DNA of 64,000 nt, taken from the NCBI GenBank assembly GCA_039545355.1, contig BCJJ01000028.1, forward strand, positions 372,001 to 436,000. Direction: 5' to 3'. Under the pieces are notes generated by a model. It searched no databases. It saw nothing but the letters and a program-made list of their open reading frames with translations, and was not told the DNA's origin. The translations under genes were made by a program, and so were the position numbers. Below, one piece after another: positions 10,046 to 19,646 of the stretch (position 1 is its first letter; each line of letters starts with the position of its first letter). This stretch comes from Trichosporon coremiiforme (taxonomy: Eukaryota > Basidiomycota > Tremellomycetes > Trichosporonales > Trichosporonaceae).

Positions 10046-10840
10046 CACCCAAACACCTCCATCATGAAGTAGTACTCGATGCGCGACCCCTCCTCTTTAC
10101 CCCGCACCGTCAGCAGCCGGCACCGGTCGGCCAGGATCTCGCCGACCTTGGGTGCGCCGCAGAAGAAGACGCCGACCTTGACGCGGTCGCTGTCCTCGCC
10201 AAGCTGCACGCGCTACCGGCGCATATCCTCGTAGTGTGCGTCGAGGATGGCCCCAAAGTCGGGCCGGCCGAACTGCGTCTCGTTTGTTAGGCCAGTCAAG
10301 AGCGGCTTTGGGTGCTTCTTCGTGCCCCTGGCTTCTCAAGCAGGTAGCGGTACATGTGCGGAGCGAGGTCGCGCTTCTGGGCGACGTGCGTGTGCATCCG
10401 GACGTCGAGGATGCTCGAGGCCGTCGTGCGCCTCGTGCCAGTCCTGCGACCGGCAGACCGAGTTTAGCAAGTCCGTGAACTACCCGAGGCGGTTGCGACT
10501 CCGCACGAACCAATGCAGGTCCACGCGGCGGTAGTCGTCCGGAAACTCGGGTGGCGTCGGGTTCCGCGCGCGGTCCGACTTGCTGGAAAACGTGCGCGCC
10601 AGGAAGTCGCTGGAGCGCCTGCTTTTGTCGCTGGAGCGCCGGGAGCTCGCCACCTTCTCGACGCTGTCGTCCGGCACGCCGTGCCTCCTGTCTTGGCGGG
10701 CCTGCAGGTCAGCGAGGATGCCTGAGAACGGCGTGAACCCGATCCCGGACCAGACGAGGATCAGTAGAACCGCTGGGCTGGTGCGCCGTACGGACCGTCA
10801 CTTCCGATCCCGGTCGCAGGTGCAGATCAAGGCAATCGGG
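10046..10840 (-). pseudogene. NADPH oxidase/ferric reductase C-terminal remnant
   Basis: Read on the minus strand, fragments match the FAD/NADPH-binding end of a NOX-type enzyme in order: SDGPYGAPAQRFY, then SGIGFTPFSGILADL, DLHWFVRSRN, MHTHVAQKRD, TNETQFGRPDFGAIL, VGVFFCGAPKVGEILADRC and a terminal YYFMMEVFG stop. They sit in different frames: a shift follows GPYGAPAQ, TAG (10491-10493 area) follows NRLG where Trp is expected, a frame change precedes the LDVRMH block, and another TAG follows YEDMRR. The upstream FAD-binding part and the transmembrane half are not found. The intact gene would have made superoxide or reduced ferric iron at a membrane. A copy this broken cannot be explained by introns alone. 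Confidence 0.75.
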
Positions 10841-11408
10841 ACTAGGGCTGAAGATATGCCGCGTATCGTGGGGTTAACTTGGGCACCGAGTTGAGGGGGG
10901 GAACTGCTTGCCTGCTGCCTGCCATGTGTGGGTCAGTCCTGTCAGCTGGCAGCTTGCCGCCGGTTGTCGGAGGTGGCGCGCAGCACATGGCGTGCCACAC
11001 CTGTCTGCTACCTCACTGGACGGTTTGCGCACTCTTGATCGCAACTGCTCGTCTCCCGTGTCCCAACCCGAGTGTTTGTAGGGTTTCACCTACAGGTTGA
11101 ACCTCACTTGCACTTCAGACAATCCAGACTTGTTCTCGCCAGCTTCACTCTCGATCATTCAAGGCACACGCAGTCGTCAGTGACTTCCGACACTCCTAGA
11201 CTCCGCGTTGCGTTGAGTACTCTTGACGCGTTGAGGACCGCTAGTGACAGGCAGATCGGATTATGGTAGCTGGCCACAAAGAGTACAACGAGGCTCTTCG
11301 TGCATTGAAGCGCTACCAAATACAGGAGTCCGGTTCGAGTGCTGTGTCTTGCGGGCAGGGAAGACTGAGCTTCACGTCAGTCAGAGAAGAGAGAAGGTGA
11401 CTCACCGA
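10841..11408. other. Intergenic region with a small inverted repeat
   Basis: No gene seen. A 6-bp inverted repeat (TGTAGG...CCTACA, about 11077-11094) could form a small hairpin. The membrane half of the adjacent NOX remnant is not detectable here. Confidence 0.4.
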
Positions 11409-11786
11409 CTACTCAGTGTAGGGGTTCCAAGGGCAGCTGTAGACGGAGAGACCCATCGCGGGGATGAGATCGCAGTCTGCAAACTCGGCGCGGTCGACCG
11501 ACGTGGGGCAGTAGAGCTCGCGGCGGGCGGCGGCGACAAAGTAGCTCTCGTCGCACAGCGATCCGTCGTTCTCGGAGTCGGTGAGGGTGCACTTGTAGAC
11601 GAAGTCGTCGCCCGCCTTGGATTCGAGGCACTTGAACACGTCGCCGTCGGACACAGCCCACTGGTAGTTGCAGGAGCAGACGCGCAGGAGGGTGTCGTCC
11701 TCGATACCGGTGGTCACGTTGCAGTAGGGCGCGGGTGTGGTGGCGGCGACGAGGGAGAGGAGGACAGTGTCGATGAGGAAGAGCAT
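11409..11786 (-). CDS. Small secreted cysteine-rich protein, two four-Cys modules
   Basis: Single-exon 125-residue protein. Residues 1-16 (MLFLIDTVLLSLVAAT) are a signal peptide, and mature residues begin near TPAPYC. The rest forms two modules: the first starts YCNVT and runs C-x14-C-x-C-x13-C-x12-C, the second starts CDES and runs C-x14-C-x11-C-x12-C-P. Two N-x-S/T sites are possible. No known fold or enzyme motif is seen, so a cell-surface or secreted role is inferred only. It is related by spacing and short motifs (YCNVT, VYSCP) to the module genes at 12.7-13.6 kb, which are read from the opposite strand. This appears to be the only intact family member in the window. Confidence 0.75.
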   Translation of the reverse strand: MLFLIDTVLLSLVAATTPAPYCNVTTGIEDDTLLRVCSCNYQWAVSDGDVFKCLESKAGDDFVYKCTLTDSENDGSLCDESYFVAAARRELYCPTSVDRAEFADCDLIPAMGLSVYSCPWNPYTE

Positions 11787-12745
11787 GGTTGCTGTGTTCT
11801 GTAGTGTGCGCGGTAGTTGCGAGGGGGCGGAGAGCTGAGAGCTGAGTGTTGAGGTGGAAGATCAAGAAGCGGTCGTTGGTGGGAGAAAGAGGACGACGCA
11901 ACAGAAGTTCGTGTATGTTTCATGCTCGAGGACGCCGCGAGCTGAATGCGTCTGCCAGGATTGCTCGACACGATCTTGTCTCTCGCTCTTGCCAGTAGAT
12001 TGGAGTGACCTGATGTGCTCACTTTCATCGACGCCAGACTGAGTGCGAGACAGTCTCGGCCGCGCTAGTGAGATCCATTGGCGCCGAGACCGTGGCGAGA
12101 GGAGCCCAACCGACTTCGGTATCTGCGTTGCACGGGTGAACCACTGCGCTCTCCACTGTCAGACAAGCAGAACACAGCGGTACTTTCGGATCAACGGACA
12201 ATCCTTGGTGTGCTCTCTTGTGCGATATCATGCATTATCGAGCTCTCCGGCCACACGTAAACAAGTGGACACCACGTAACGCCTGACAGTCTCTGTTTCC
12301 ATCGATGTGCACACGATAGTTCACCCGATCACCTGTTTACAATCGACCCCTGCGTGTATTCTTTATTTCGCCTGCTATGTTCTGCACGAGGACCCTACTC
12401 GTGCGCGACGCTAAACGCATGCGCTACAATGCGATCGGAGCACCGGAATGTCTGTGGAGAGGCCGTTATGCGGCGAGTCACTCACGCTAAGCTCGGAGCA
12501 GCACAGCCCCTGCCCCGCTAGTGCACTCGCGCGACTGCGACACCGGCGCGAGAGAGGGCGAAGACCCACAGCTCGTCGTCACTCCGGATATCGTCCCCGA
12601 GGTCAGAAGCTTCCGATTGGGATCGAGTCCGGCGAAAGAAATGCGGAATCATGCATACTTAAAGCGACCGACACTGACCTTCTGACACCTCAACCCGCCT
12701 CCCTCGACTTCTTTGCTCTAACCTACATCTGCAAGCAAGAACACC
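11787..12745. other. Divergent intergenic region between secreted-protein genes
   Basis: About 960 bases separating the two divergent module genes. ACTTAAAG near 12657-12664 may be the TATA-like element of the plus-strand gene, about 85 bases before its ATG. No other gene is recognised. Confidence 0.45.
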
Positions 12746-13207
12746 ATGCGCGTCATCAAAGTCCCCCTTCTTCTCTCTGTCGCCGCCAGCGCCGCCGTCA
12801 TTCAGGGCCGCAACCGCGAGTTCGGTCCTGGTGCTCCCGGCCACTCCAGCACGCCCAATCTCGCCGAGCGCAACCGTAGCGTCGGCCCCGGCGCCCCCGT
12901 CTCCGAAGGCCAGCAGTACTGCAACGTGACGAACACGCCCGACGCGCGCAGCTACCGCTGCAACTACGACCACCAGTACCTGCGCCCGGACTGCAAGAAG
13001 TCGAACGACGGCCTCGTCCGCGTCTACTCGTGCCCACCTGAGCCGGAGGGTCAGCTGTAGTGCGACGAGGAGTACAGCATCGACGCGAACGAGTACGTCG
13101 CCAGCTGCACCAAGGACTACCGCTTCAACGACGGGTGCGAGAAGTCGCGCGATGGCGACCGCTACGTCTTCACGTGCCCCCTGGACACGATGCTCACTTA
13201 TGAGTAA
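12746..13207 (+). pseudogene. Secreted four-Cys module protein interrupted by TAG
   Basis: ATG 12746 (ACACCATGC) opens a frame with a signal peptide (MRVIKVPLLLSVAASAAV) and a first cysteine module, YCNVT...VYSCPPEP, spaced C-x12-C-x10-C-x12-C-P. A TAG at 13058-13060 ends it at 104 residues, but the same frame stays open to TAA 13205-13207 and encodes a complete second module, CDEEYS...FTCPLDT, spaced C-x14-C-x9-C-x12-C-P. In the next copy (13393) the codon at the TAG position is TTC (Phe). This is best read as a nonsense mutation, or possibly stop read-through. A 48-bp GT-AG intron (13057-13104) could remove the stop in frame, but it has no good branch site and would delete a module cysteine. 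Confidence 0.7.
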
Positions 13208-13266
13208 ACCGCTCGCTAAATCAACCTTGTAATCATACACGTTCCTGTAACCATGCCAACTTCACA

Positions 13267-13272
13267 ATGCAT
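13267..13272 (+). terminator. Possible 3'-end signal ATGCAT
   Basis: ATGCAT 60 bases after the TAA of the interrupted secreted-protein gene; one of the recurrent post-stop hexamers. Confidence 0.28.
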
Positions 13273-13392
13273 AACAATCATAAGCATTTGAGTAGAGAAC
13301 AGCAACACAGTCCCAGGCGTCTCTCTCTGCGCCTCGGCGACATCGGCGATGTTAACCACGTGCTGAGGGTGAGTTACGTCTCATAGGTAAAG

Positions 13393-13598
13393 ATGCGACA
13401 GCAACCTCTGCATTCTCGAGGGGGCTGCCCTGCTGTGCCTGAGGGCGAGGACTTCTGCGACGTCGAGTACCACCCCGAGCACAATGAGCCTGCCACCAGC
13501 TGCACCACCGACAACAAAGTCAACGAGAAGTGCATCCAGGCTAAGAGCGGCGACAGGTGGAGACCTCGTGCCCCCTTGACACCCTCAGCCAGGAGTAA
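13393..13598 (+). pseudogene. Fragment of a third four-Cys module copy, frameshifted
   Basis: The frame reads GGCPAVPEGEDFCDVEYHPE..., matching the end of module 1 and start of module 2 of the copy just upstream (SCPPEPEGQL-stop-CDEEYS). The module spacing C-x14-C-x9-C is kept up to CIQAKSGDR, then the frame shifts. The neighbouring frame continues as ETSCPLDTLSQE-stop (TAA 13596-13598), parallel to FTCPLDTMLTYE of the upstream copy. No signal peptide or first half of module 1 is present. This is a local tandem-duplication remnant, and it gives the reference codon that exposes the TAG in the neighbour. Confidence 0.6.
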
Positions 13599-13883
13599 GG
13601 TGAGTCAGTGGCTCGATGTCTGCTGACGATGCAGCTCTCTGCCGAATCTGTGAAAGTGAACTCTTCGTCGTCGTCTGTACATCTCAGTGCATGCATGATG
13701 TTGCATGCATGGTGTCTACCCCTGCTTCTACTTGAGCATGCAGAGCAGGTCTGCAGCTGTAGAGCAAGCAGTACGCCAAGTCGTGCCTCAACCACGTGGC
13801 GTCCGACTTTTCGACATTGCGCGACGTTGATAGCCGACTCGGAGTCGGAATTGTCAACTATACCAAAAACAAAAACCACCACC

Positions 13884-15023
13884 ATGTCTGCTGTCGCTCC
13901 CCGTCCCGTCCCCGTCGCCCTCATCGGTCTCGGCGGTGTCGGCAAGGCCATTCTGCAGCAGCTTCTGTCCCCCCCTCTCTCGAACAAGTTCAACCTCGTT
14001 CTCATTGCCAACTCGAAGCTTTCCCTCTCGCTCCCTCTCCCCGAGGGCCAGCTCAGCCCCAACAACTACCTTCCCATCCTCGAGCAGCACGGCAAGCCCC
14101 TCGATGTCTCGTCGGTTATCTCGCTCCTCCAGACTCACCCTGACGGCAACGGTGTCCTCATCGACTCGACCGGCTCGGACACCATCCCCTCTCTCTACCC
14201 CACCATCCTTGGCATGGGTGTCAATCTTGTCACCCCGAACAAGAAGGGCTTCTCAGGCGACCAGTCCCTGTACGACCAGATCCAGTCGCTGACCTTCCCC
14301 AACTCGTCTACGCTCGCTTACGGCGAGTCGACTGTCGGTGCCGGTCTCCCCATCCTCTCGACGCTGAAGGACCTGATCGAGACAGGTGACGAGATCGAGA
14401 AGATCGAGGGTGTCTTCTCCGGAACCCTCTCGTACATCTTCAACGAGTACTCGAAGCCTGAGGGCTCGGACGTCAAGTTCTCCGAGGTCGTCAAGGTCGC
14501 CAAGGACAGCGGCTACACTGAGCCCGACCCGCGCGATGACCTTTCCGGTACCGACGTCGCGCGTAAGCTGACCATCCTCTCGCGCCTCGTCCCTGGTGCG
14601 CCGAAGCTTGAGAAGGGCGCGTTCTCCGTCCCGACGCAGTCGCTCGTCCCTCCCGCCCTTGAGGATGCGAAGGACAAGGAGGACTACCTCAACCGCCTCC
14701 CCGAGGGTGACGAGTACTTTGCCAACCTCCGTGCCGAGGCTGAGAAGGAGGGTAAGGTCGTGCGGTATGTCGGCGTCATCGACATGAAGACCGGCAAGGT
14801 CGAGTGCAAGCTCGGCAAGTACGACAAGGACCACGCGTTCGCGACTGCCCTCAAGGGATCCGACAACATCATCTCCTTCTCGACCAAGCGCTACTCCCCC
14901 CGCCCCCTCATCATCCAGGGTGCCGGCGCCGGTGCCGACGTCACCGCCATGGGATGCACCTCGGATCTCCTCAAGATCTACGAGCGCGTCCGCACCCTTC
15001 CCACCCCCGCCAAGACTGCCTAA
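13884..15023 (+). CDS. HOM6: Homoserine dehydrogenase
   Basis: Single exon, 379 residues. The enzyme reduces aspartate-4-semialdehyde to homoserine with NAD(P)H in the cytosol, at the branch point to threonine, methionine and isoleucine. An N-terminal Rossmann fold shows VALIGLGGVGKAIL (residues ~11-24). It continues with LIDSTGSD, VTPNKKGFSG, AYGESTVGAGLPI and the catalytic-domain block GVFSGTLSYIFNEYS followed by GYTEPDPRDDLSGTDVARK, all characteristic. ATG 13884 sits in ACCACCATG and matches the usual N-terminus; the open frame upstream of it has no homology. Length agrees with fungal Hom6 (about 360-380). Convergent with the sideroflexin gene, 144 bases between stops. Confidence 0.95.
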   Translation: MSAVAPRPVPVALIGLGGVGKAILQQLLSPPLSNKFNLVLIANSKLSLSLPLPEGQLSPNNYLPILEQHGKPLDVSSVISLLQTHPDGNGVLIDSTGSDTIPSLYPTILGMGVNLVTPNKKGFSGDQSLYDQIQSLTFPNSSTLAYGESTVGAGLPILSTLKDLIETGDEIEKIEGVFSGTLSYIFNEYSKPEGSDVKFSEVVKVAKDSGYTEPDPRDDLSGTDVARKLTILSRLVPGAPKLEKGAFSVPTQSLVPPALEDAKDKEDYLNRLPEGDEYFANLRAEAEKEGKVVRYVGVIDMKTGKVECKLGKYDKDHAFATALKGSDNIISFSTKRYSPRPLIIQGAGAGADVTAMGCTSDLLKIYERVRTLPTPAKTA

Positions 15024-15117
15024 ACGCGGAGCGTTTTCAATGCAGAATGCGGTGTGTCTAGACAACAGCTAAAAAGAATCGATAGATGCAGCAAGCGGCA
15101 GAAGTCTATGTCTAAAA

Positions 15118-15123
15118 ATGCAT
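15118..15123. terminator. Possible shared 3'-end signal ATGCAT
   Basis: ATGCAT between the convergent stops of HOM6 (15023) and the sideroflexin gene (15168). Palindromic, so usable from both sides. Confidence 0.3.
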
Positions 15124-15167
15124 AAAGTGTCCAGCGACCCAGTGCCCAGAGTACCCATATTATAACC

Positions 15168-16595
15168 CTAAAGACCCTTGTTGAAGTAGACTTTCTCGTG
15201 GTACTTGTGGAACTGCGGCTCAAGCTTGTCCGTGGCGACAGAAGCGCGCTGGGGGAAGTACGCGATGGCGGGGGGGAGGAAGAGACCGAGAGACAGGCCA
15301 ATGAGCGTAAGCTGGGTGAGGTTGCTGAGCGTGTGTCCACGAGGTCCAACGAAGGCGCCGCGGTGCTGCAGGTACGTCATGACCATGGGGGGAATGATGA
15401 GCGTGGGGATGTTGGTCAGCACACGGCTGGCGGCAGACTGCATGACAGCCATCTGGCCGGCGCGGGGTGACTTGCCGAGGTCGGTATTGGTCTCGTCCCC
15501 GTTGCTGTCCGTCTTGATCTGGAACACGTCGACGCCGTCGCGCATCTCCTTCCATCGGATGCAGGAGATGTTGACGACTCCGGCAGAGGCGACGGCCGCA
15601 AAGGGAACGAGCTTGGAGAGAATAGTCTTGGCCGCGGCGGAGACGCGCAGACGCGGGACCAGGCGAGTAAGACCGACGGCCAGACCGACAGACGTGACCG
15701 TAGCCGCGACGTAAGCTGTGCCAATCTCCTGGGGCGACATCTCGATCGACTTGTTCGCGTTCGAGAAGTTGACAGCAACCTAAGGTTAGCTTAGGAATCG
15801 AAGCTCTGAGGTCGAAGAAGCATAGGGAGGCAGAGCAAGCCACCAGAAATGGCGGTGTAGGGGGGCACATCGACATGCCAGGGCTCAGCTTGTTGAGGAC
15901 ATGCTTGGTCCTCATGCACACTCGGCAATGCACACGCCCTCGAGCACATCCAGCACGCCGCACACAGCTGGCCCGGGAAGTCAATGTGGTGAGCCATCGG
16001 TGCCTTCATAACACGCGTCAAGCCACACAGGTACCAGTGCGTCGGCGACCTCCGTCTCCCACCTCTTCACCAGTCGGCAACTCCTCCCCCAACGACTTCT
16101 GCTTATCCTCTCCTTCCACGCGCCTGCCAACAGTTAAAACTCACGTTGAGGGTCTGGTTAGCCCACTGCCAGAAGATGATGCTGCCGAGCGACGGGTTAG
16201 GCTTGAGCATACCCGCGCAAATGAGGAGGTTGGTGGGCACGAACGCGCTCATGCGGAACGGGAGCGGGACGGGCTTGCCAGTGTCGGGGTGGATGGACGA
16301 GTTGACGAGCTGCTTGGCCTTGTCGTACTTGTCGCGCGTGTCGGCGTCGACCCAGACGCCGTCCTTGCCGGCGGCCTTGATCTTGGCGTCCCATCCGCGC
16401 GCGTACGCGACGGCATCGTCCAGTTGCTGGCCTGACGCGAGGAGCGTCAGCGGACTCGTCGTGCTGTAGAAGTACGCGAGGCGGCCGCCGTACGTCCCCA
16501 GGTCGTACTTGGGCTTTGCTGGGGGTTAGCGCAGATGGTAGAGATAGCTCACAAATGTCGTAGAGGCCATCGGCGTTCGGCGTCTCGCGGCTCAT
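15168..16595 (-). CDS. FSF1: Sideroflexin (mitochondrial serine/amino-acid carrier family)
   Basis: Exons 16595-16553, 16518-16145 and 15779-15168 give 342 residues. Sideroflexins are inner-membrane proteins; SFXN1 in animals imports serine for mitochondrial one-carbon metabolism, and Fsf1 is the fungal form. Seen motifs: DISKPKYDLGTYGGRL after splice 1, HPDTGKPVPLPFRMSAFVP, NPSLGSIIFWQWANQTLN, then across splice 2 VAVNFSNANKS, followed by several membrane segments and CIRWKEM. The first intron is only 34 bp; the second is 365 bp with a GCTAAC branch site just before CTTAG. All joins restore family motifs. It shares a 366-bp divergent promoter with SRE1. Confidence 0.9.
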
Positions 16596-16961
16596 GGTCG
16601 TCGTTGGAAGTGTCGTCAAGACCAGGCAACAAAAGAATTCTGACTCGGCAATGTCCACTGCTGCGGGGTCATGCTCCGGCCAGGGAAAAATCTCGGGTGC
16701 AGCCAAGCCAGGCACGGCCGGCCCGAGGCCAAGCTGACCAGGGCCACCGTGGGGAACGAGCCCTTCAGGGCCTCCCACGCCTTTCTCACGTGGACCACGC
16801 GAGTCGTGCCATCGTATCGTTCGATGTTCAGTTCGTTGCCACCTGCAAAGTGGGACGATTGCGGCAACAGCGTCGTCTCATCACGTTTCTCATCGACAAC
16901 CTTTGTTAAACTCCACTTCGACAACACTTTGAGCACCACACACACCAAGCCAGCTTTCACC
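16596..16961. promoter_or_regulatory. Divergent promoter of sideroflexin and SRE1 with an E-box
   Basis: The 366 bases between two divergent ATGs. TCACGTGG at 16786-16793 contains a CACGTG E-box 170 bases before SRE1 and 192 before the sideroflexin start. SREBP and other bHLH factors bind such sites, so SRE1 self-control is conceivable but unproven. Confidence 0.4.
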
Positions 16962-19385
16962 ATGTCGGCGACCATGTCGACAGACCTCTTCAGGTTCGAC
17001 GACGACGACCAGGTCTCCCCCTCCGACGCTCTCTTCCCCCCGAGCCTGTCCCTCCCTGGTGACTTCCTGTCCCCCGACTCGCTCTCCATCTCGCCCCGCT
17101 CCTCGTCCAACCCCTCGCTCTCAACCTCGGGCGACTCCCCACTCTCCTTCACCACAGACGAGTACCTCCTGAACAACTCCTTCGGCACCGACGCCCTCGA
17201 CCTCCTCATCTTCCCCGAGGACGACAACAACCTCCTGAACACTGCCAACCAGAACCAGAATGCGAACCCGCCCAAGCCCCAGATTCAGGAGGCCATCCCG
17301 CTTCTCCCGCAGCAGACGTTCGACGGTCTCCTGAACCAGTGGCGCATGGAGCTGCCCCAGGCCCCTTTCTTCCAGCAGCAGCACCAGATGCCCCAGCTCG
17401 TCGTGCCCCCGCCCGTCCAGCAACTCGCCCCGCCCCAGCCCCAACCCCAGCCCCAGCCCCAGCCTCAAGCGCAGGTCCAGCCCGCTCCTGTCGTCAAGGT
17501 GAGCCCCGCACCTCCTCCCCGCCGAAGCGCGCCGAACGCGCCCCTGAACAAGCGCGCGACGACTCCCCCGACCAACGTCGGCAAGCACAACAAGACCGAG
17601 CGCCGCTATCGCCAGAAGGTGCAGCAGGCGCAGGGCGACCTGCGTGACGCCGTTCCCGCCCTCCGTGTTCTCTACGGCACGTCAACCGAGGAGCAGAAGG
17701 CGACGACCGACATCCGTGCTCCGGATGGCACCGTCGACGGCCTCGGGGAGGTCACGCGCCCGAACGCGTCGGCCAAGGCGACGATCCTGATCGGAGCCCG
17801 CATGTACATCGAGCTCCTGCAGCGCCGCACGGCCACGCTCCAGCGCAAGGTCGAGGAACTCGAGAACTTCCGCCTTATGGCCGAAGGTCCCGTCAACTTT
17901 GAGAACTGGCGCGCCGACTTCAACCAGCGCGAAGCTGTCATCGCCGCCCAGGCCGCCGCTCTTGCTGCCGCGTGCGAGAAGGACGAGTCGGGCGAGGACG
18001 AGGAGGACTCGGACGACGGCGAGGCGCCCCGCAAACGCAAACGCGTCACGAAGAAGTCACCGGCTTCCAACAACGTTCGTGCCTTTGCCGCGTTCGCGGC
18101 CATCTTTGCCCTCATCCCCAGCTCGAACGTGTACACGCCCTCTACGGCCCACACCGCGCAGCAGCTCAGTGAGATGTCCAAGGGCAAGGTGCTCTCGCGC
18201 CTTCCCTTCATCACGGCCGAGCATTCTTCGCGACTGCTCGCGCGCGCCCTCCCGACCGCGCTTGTGCCGTCCCCCAACCTGATCGTCGACTGGACGATGC
18301 GCATCTTCTTTACCATGTTCCTTGTGTGGCTGTTCGGTCCTCTCGTCGAGCGCGCAGCCCGCAAGCACAGGCACAAGGAGACTGGCGCCGGCTCTCTCCG
18401 CAGCATGGCGAAGGACGTTGTGTCTATCAACAAGCCTGAGAAGCTTTTGCCGGAGTGGAACGCGCTCGCGGCCCAGATCGTCGGCGGCATGCTCAAGCCC
18501 TCACCCCTCGTCAAAGCCCACGTCGCGCTGCGCCTGTACCGCGCCGACGATGCGTACTCGCTCGCGATGCTCGCGCTCATGGCGCCCGAGTACTCGGGCA
18601 AGATCTGGGTGCAGGCGCGCGCCAAGGCGGAGCCGGGTACTCTTGCCACTGTTCTCGCGCTCCCGCTCGAAGAAGCCGCGCGCAGTCTCGAGCTCGTCCC
18701 GCCTACGTCCGCGCCGATCGCCGCTATCAGCGAGCAGATCAACCTCGTCCACCTCTACGACCTGTACAGCCGGTTCTTTGTCCGCCTCGTCTCCGCCGTC
18801 GGCACGGCCAACACGCTCTCTGGCATGCTCGCAGCGGTCAAGGGCAGCGACATGGCTCTGGACGGGTTTGACGCCGAGATCCGCGCCGTGCTGAAGGGCG
18901 TCCCGCGCCACTCTACCTCTCACGCGCTCGGCCTCGTCCTCCTCGGACTTTGGGGCCTGTTCAGTGGCTACGCCTCTCCCGCTGTCCTCGTCAGCGCTCT
19001 CGCCAACGAGGAAGTCCAGGGCCCGCCCCTGCGCAGCGTCAGCGTCATGCTCGAGCTGCTGTACCCCGGCAGCTCTCACCCGCAGACTGCGGACCTGCCC
19101 ATTCCCTCCAACGCCAAGGCGGTCGACAAGCTCGCCGTCGCGTGCATCGGCTTCGTTGACCTCATGACTGGCAGCACGGAGCAGAGGCGCGTGCAGAAGG
19201 AGGCGGCGCGGCTGCGCCTGATTCTGACGCAGGCAACGTTCGTCGGACTCGACGACGGAGAGGACGGAGTCTTCGAGGACGCGCGCCAGAAGCTCGTCGG
19301 CATTCTGGCCAACGTTGGTCGCGCTGCCAGCGGACGCGGGATTCGGGCGGACGACTCGGGCCTTGAGACGGATGACGAGTGGTGA
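16962..19385 (+). CDS. SRE1: Sterol regulatory element-binding protein (SREBP)
   Basis: Single exon, 807 residues. SREBPs are ER-membrane transcription factors that are cleaved when sterol or oxygen falls, releasing the N-terminal bHLH part to activate sterol-synthesis genes. Residues 1-200 are acidic, then Pro/Gln-rich (PQ repeats about residues 160-175). The basic helix starts at about residue 208 with HNKTERRYRQKV; the Tyr in ERRYR is the SREBP-specific residue. Helix 2 and zipper follow from about 269. Two membrane spans lie near residues 372-388 and 447-462, then a long C-terminal domain of the DUF2014 type. The start ATG 16962 is in CACCATG. The helix-loop-helix loop is unusually long (about 30 residues). 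Basidiomycete Sre1 needs an activating protease (Stp1 in Cryptococcus), not seen here. Confidence 0.93.
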   Translation: MSATMSTDLFRFDDDDQVSPSDALFPPSLSLPGDFLSPDSLSISPRSSSNPSLSTSGDSPLSFTTDEYLLNNSFGTDALDLLIFPEDDNNLLNTANQNQNANPPKPQIQEAIPLLPQQTFDGLLNQWRMELPQAPFFQQQHQMPQLVVPPPVQQLAPPQPQPQPQPQPQAQVQPAPVVKVSPAPPPRRSAPNAPLNKRATTPPTNVGKHNKTERRYRQKVQQAQGDLRDAVPALRVLYGTSTEEQKATTDIRAPDGTVDGLGEVTRPNASAKATILIGARMYIELLQRRTATLQRKVEELENFRLMAEGPVNFENWRADFNQREAVIAAQAAALAAACEKDESGEDEEDSDDGEAPRKRKRVTKKSPASNNVRAFAAFAAIFALIPSSNVYTPSTAHTAQQLSEMSKGKVLSRLPFITAEHSSRLLARALPTALVPSPNLIVDWTMRIFFTMFLVWLFGPLVERAARKHRHKETGAGSLRSMAKDVVSINKPEKLLPEWNALAAQIVGGMLKPSPLVKAHVALRLYRADDAYSLAMLALMAPEYSGKIWVQARAKAEPGTLATVLALPLEEAARSLELVPPTSAPIAAISEQINLVHLYDLYSRFFVRLVSAVGTANTLSGMLAAVKGSDMALDGFDAEIRAVLKGVPRHSTSHALGLVLLGLWGLFSGYASPAVLVSALANEEVQGPPLRSVSVMLELLYPGSSHPQTADLPIPSNAKAVDKLAVACIGFVDLMTGSTEQRRVQKEAARLRLILTQATFVGLDDGEDGVFEDARQKLVGILANVGRAASGRGIRADDSGLETDDEW

Positions 19386-19646
19386 TCTGAGTGCCTCTGG
19401 GTGCCGTAAAATGTTTAGCTAGATACCCCTTTATAGATGCGTTGTATGGATAGTATGTTTCTGCTCAGTCATTGCTGTGTCGCTGCATGCCGTTAAGCTC
19501 TCTGTGTCGATAATTCGAGCCGATTTTGCCACTTGGTCGATCACCTCCACTTCAACCCTTTGTCAACAACCCTCCACCTTCTCGCCGCATCTTCTCCTCT
19601 CTGCATCCTCATCGTCCCTCCTCCATTCTCTCCTCAGTAAGGTGCA

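Noticed and set aside
11077..11094. TGTAGG...CCTACA hairpin as a terminator or riboswitch
   Set aside because: The stem is only 6 bp and not next to a gene end; too small to support a function.
13057..13104. 48-bp intron that would remove the TAG of the secreted-protein gene in frame
   Set aside because: The GT-AG ends fit but there is no CTGAC/CTAAC branch site, and splicing would delete a module cysteine conserved in both paralogues.
13608..13883. N-terminal extension of homoserine dehydrogenase
   Set aside because: The frame is open upstream, but residues there have no homology and ATG 13884 has a much better context and matches the family start.
14253..15065. Open frame opposite HOM6
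   Set aside because: Shadow frame; HOM6 on the plus strand is unambiguous.
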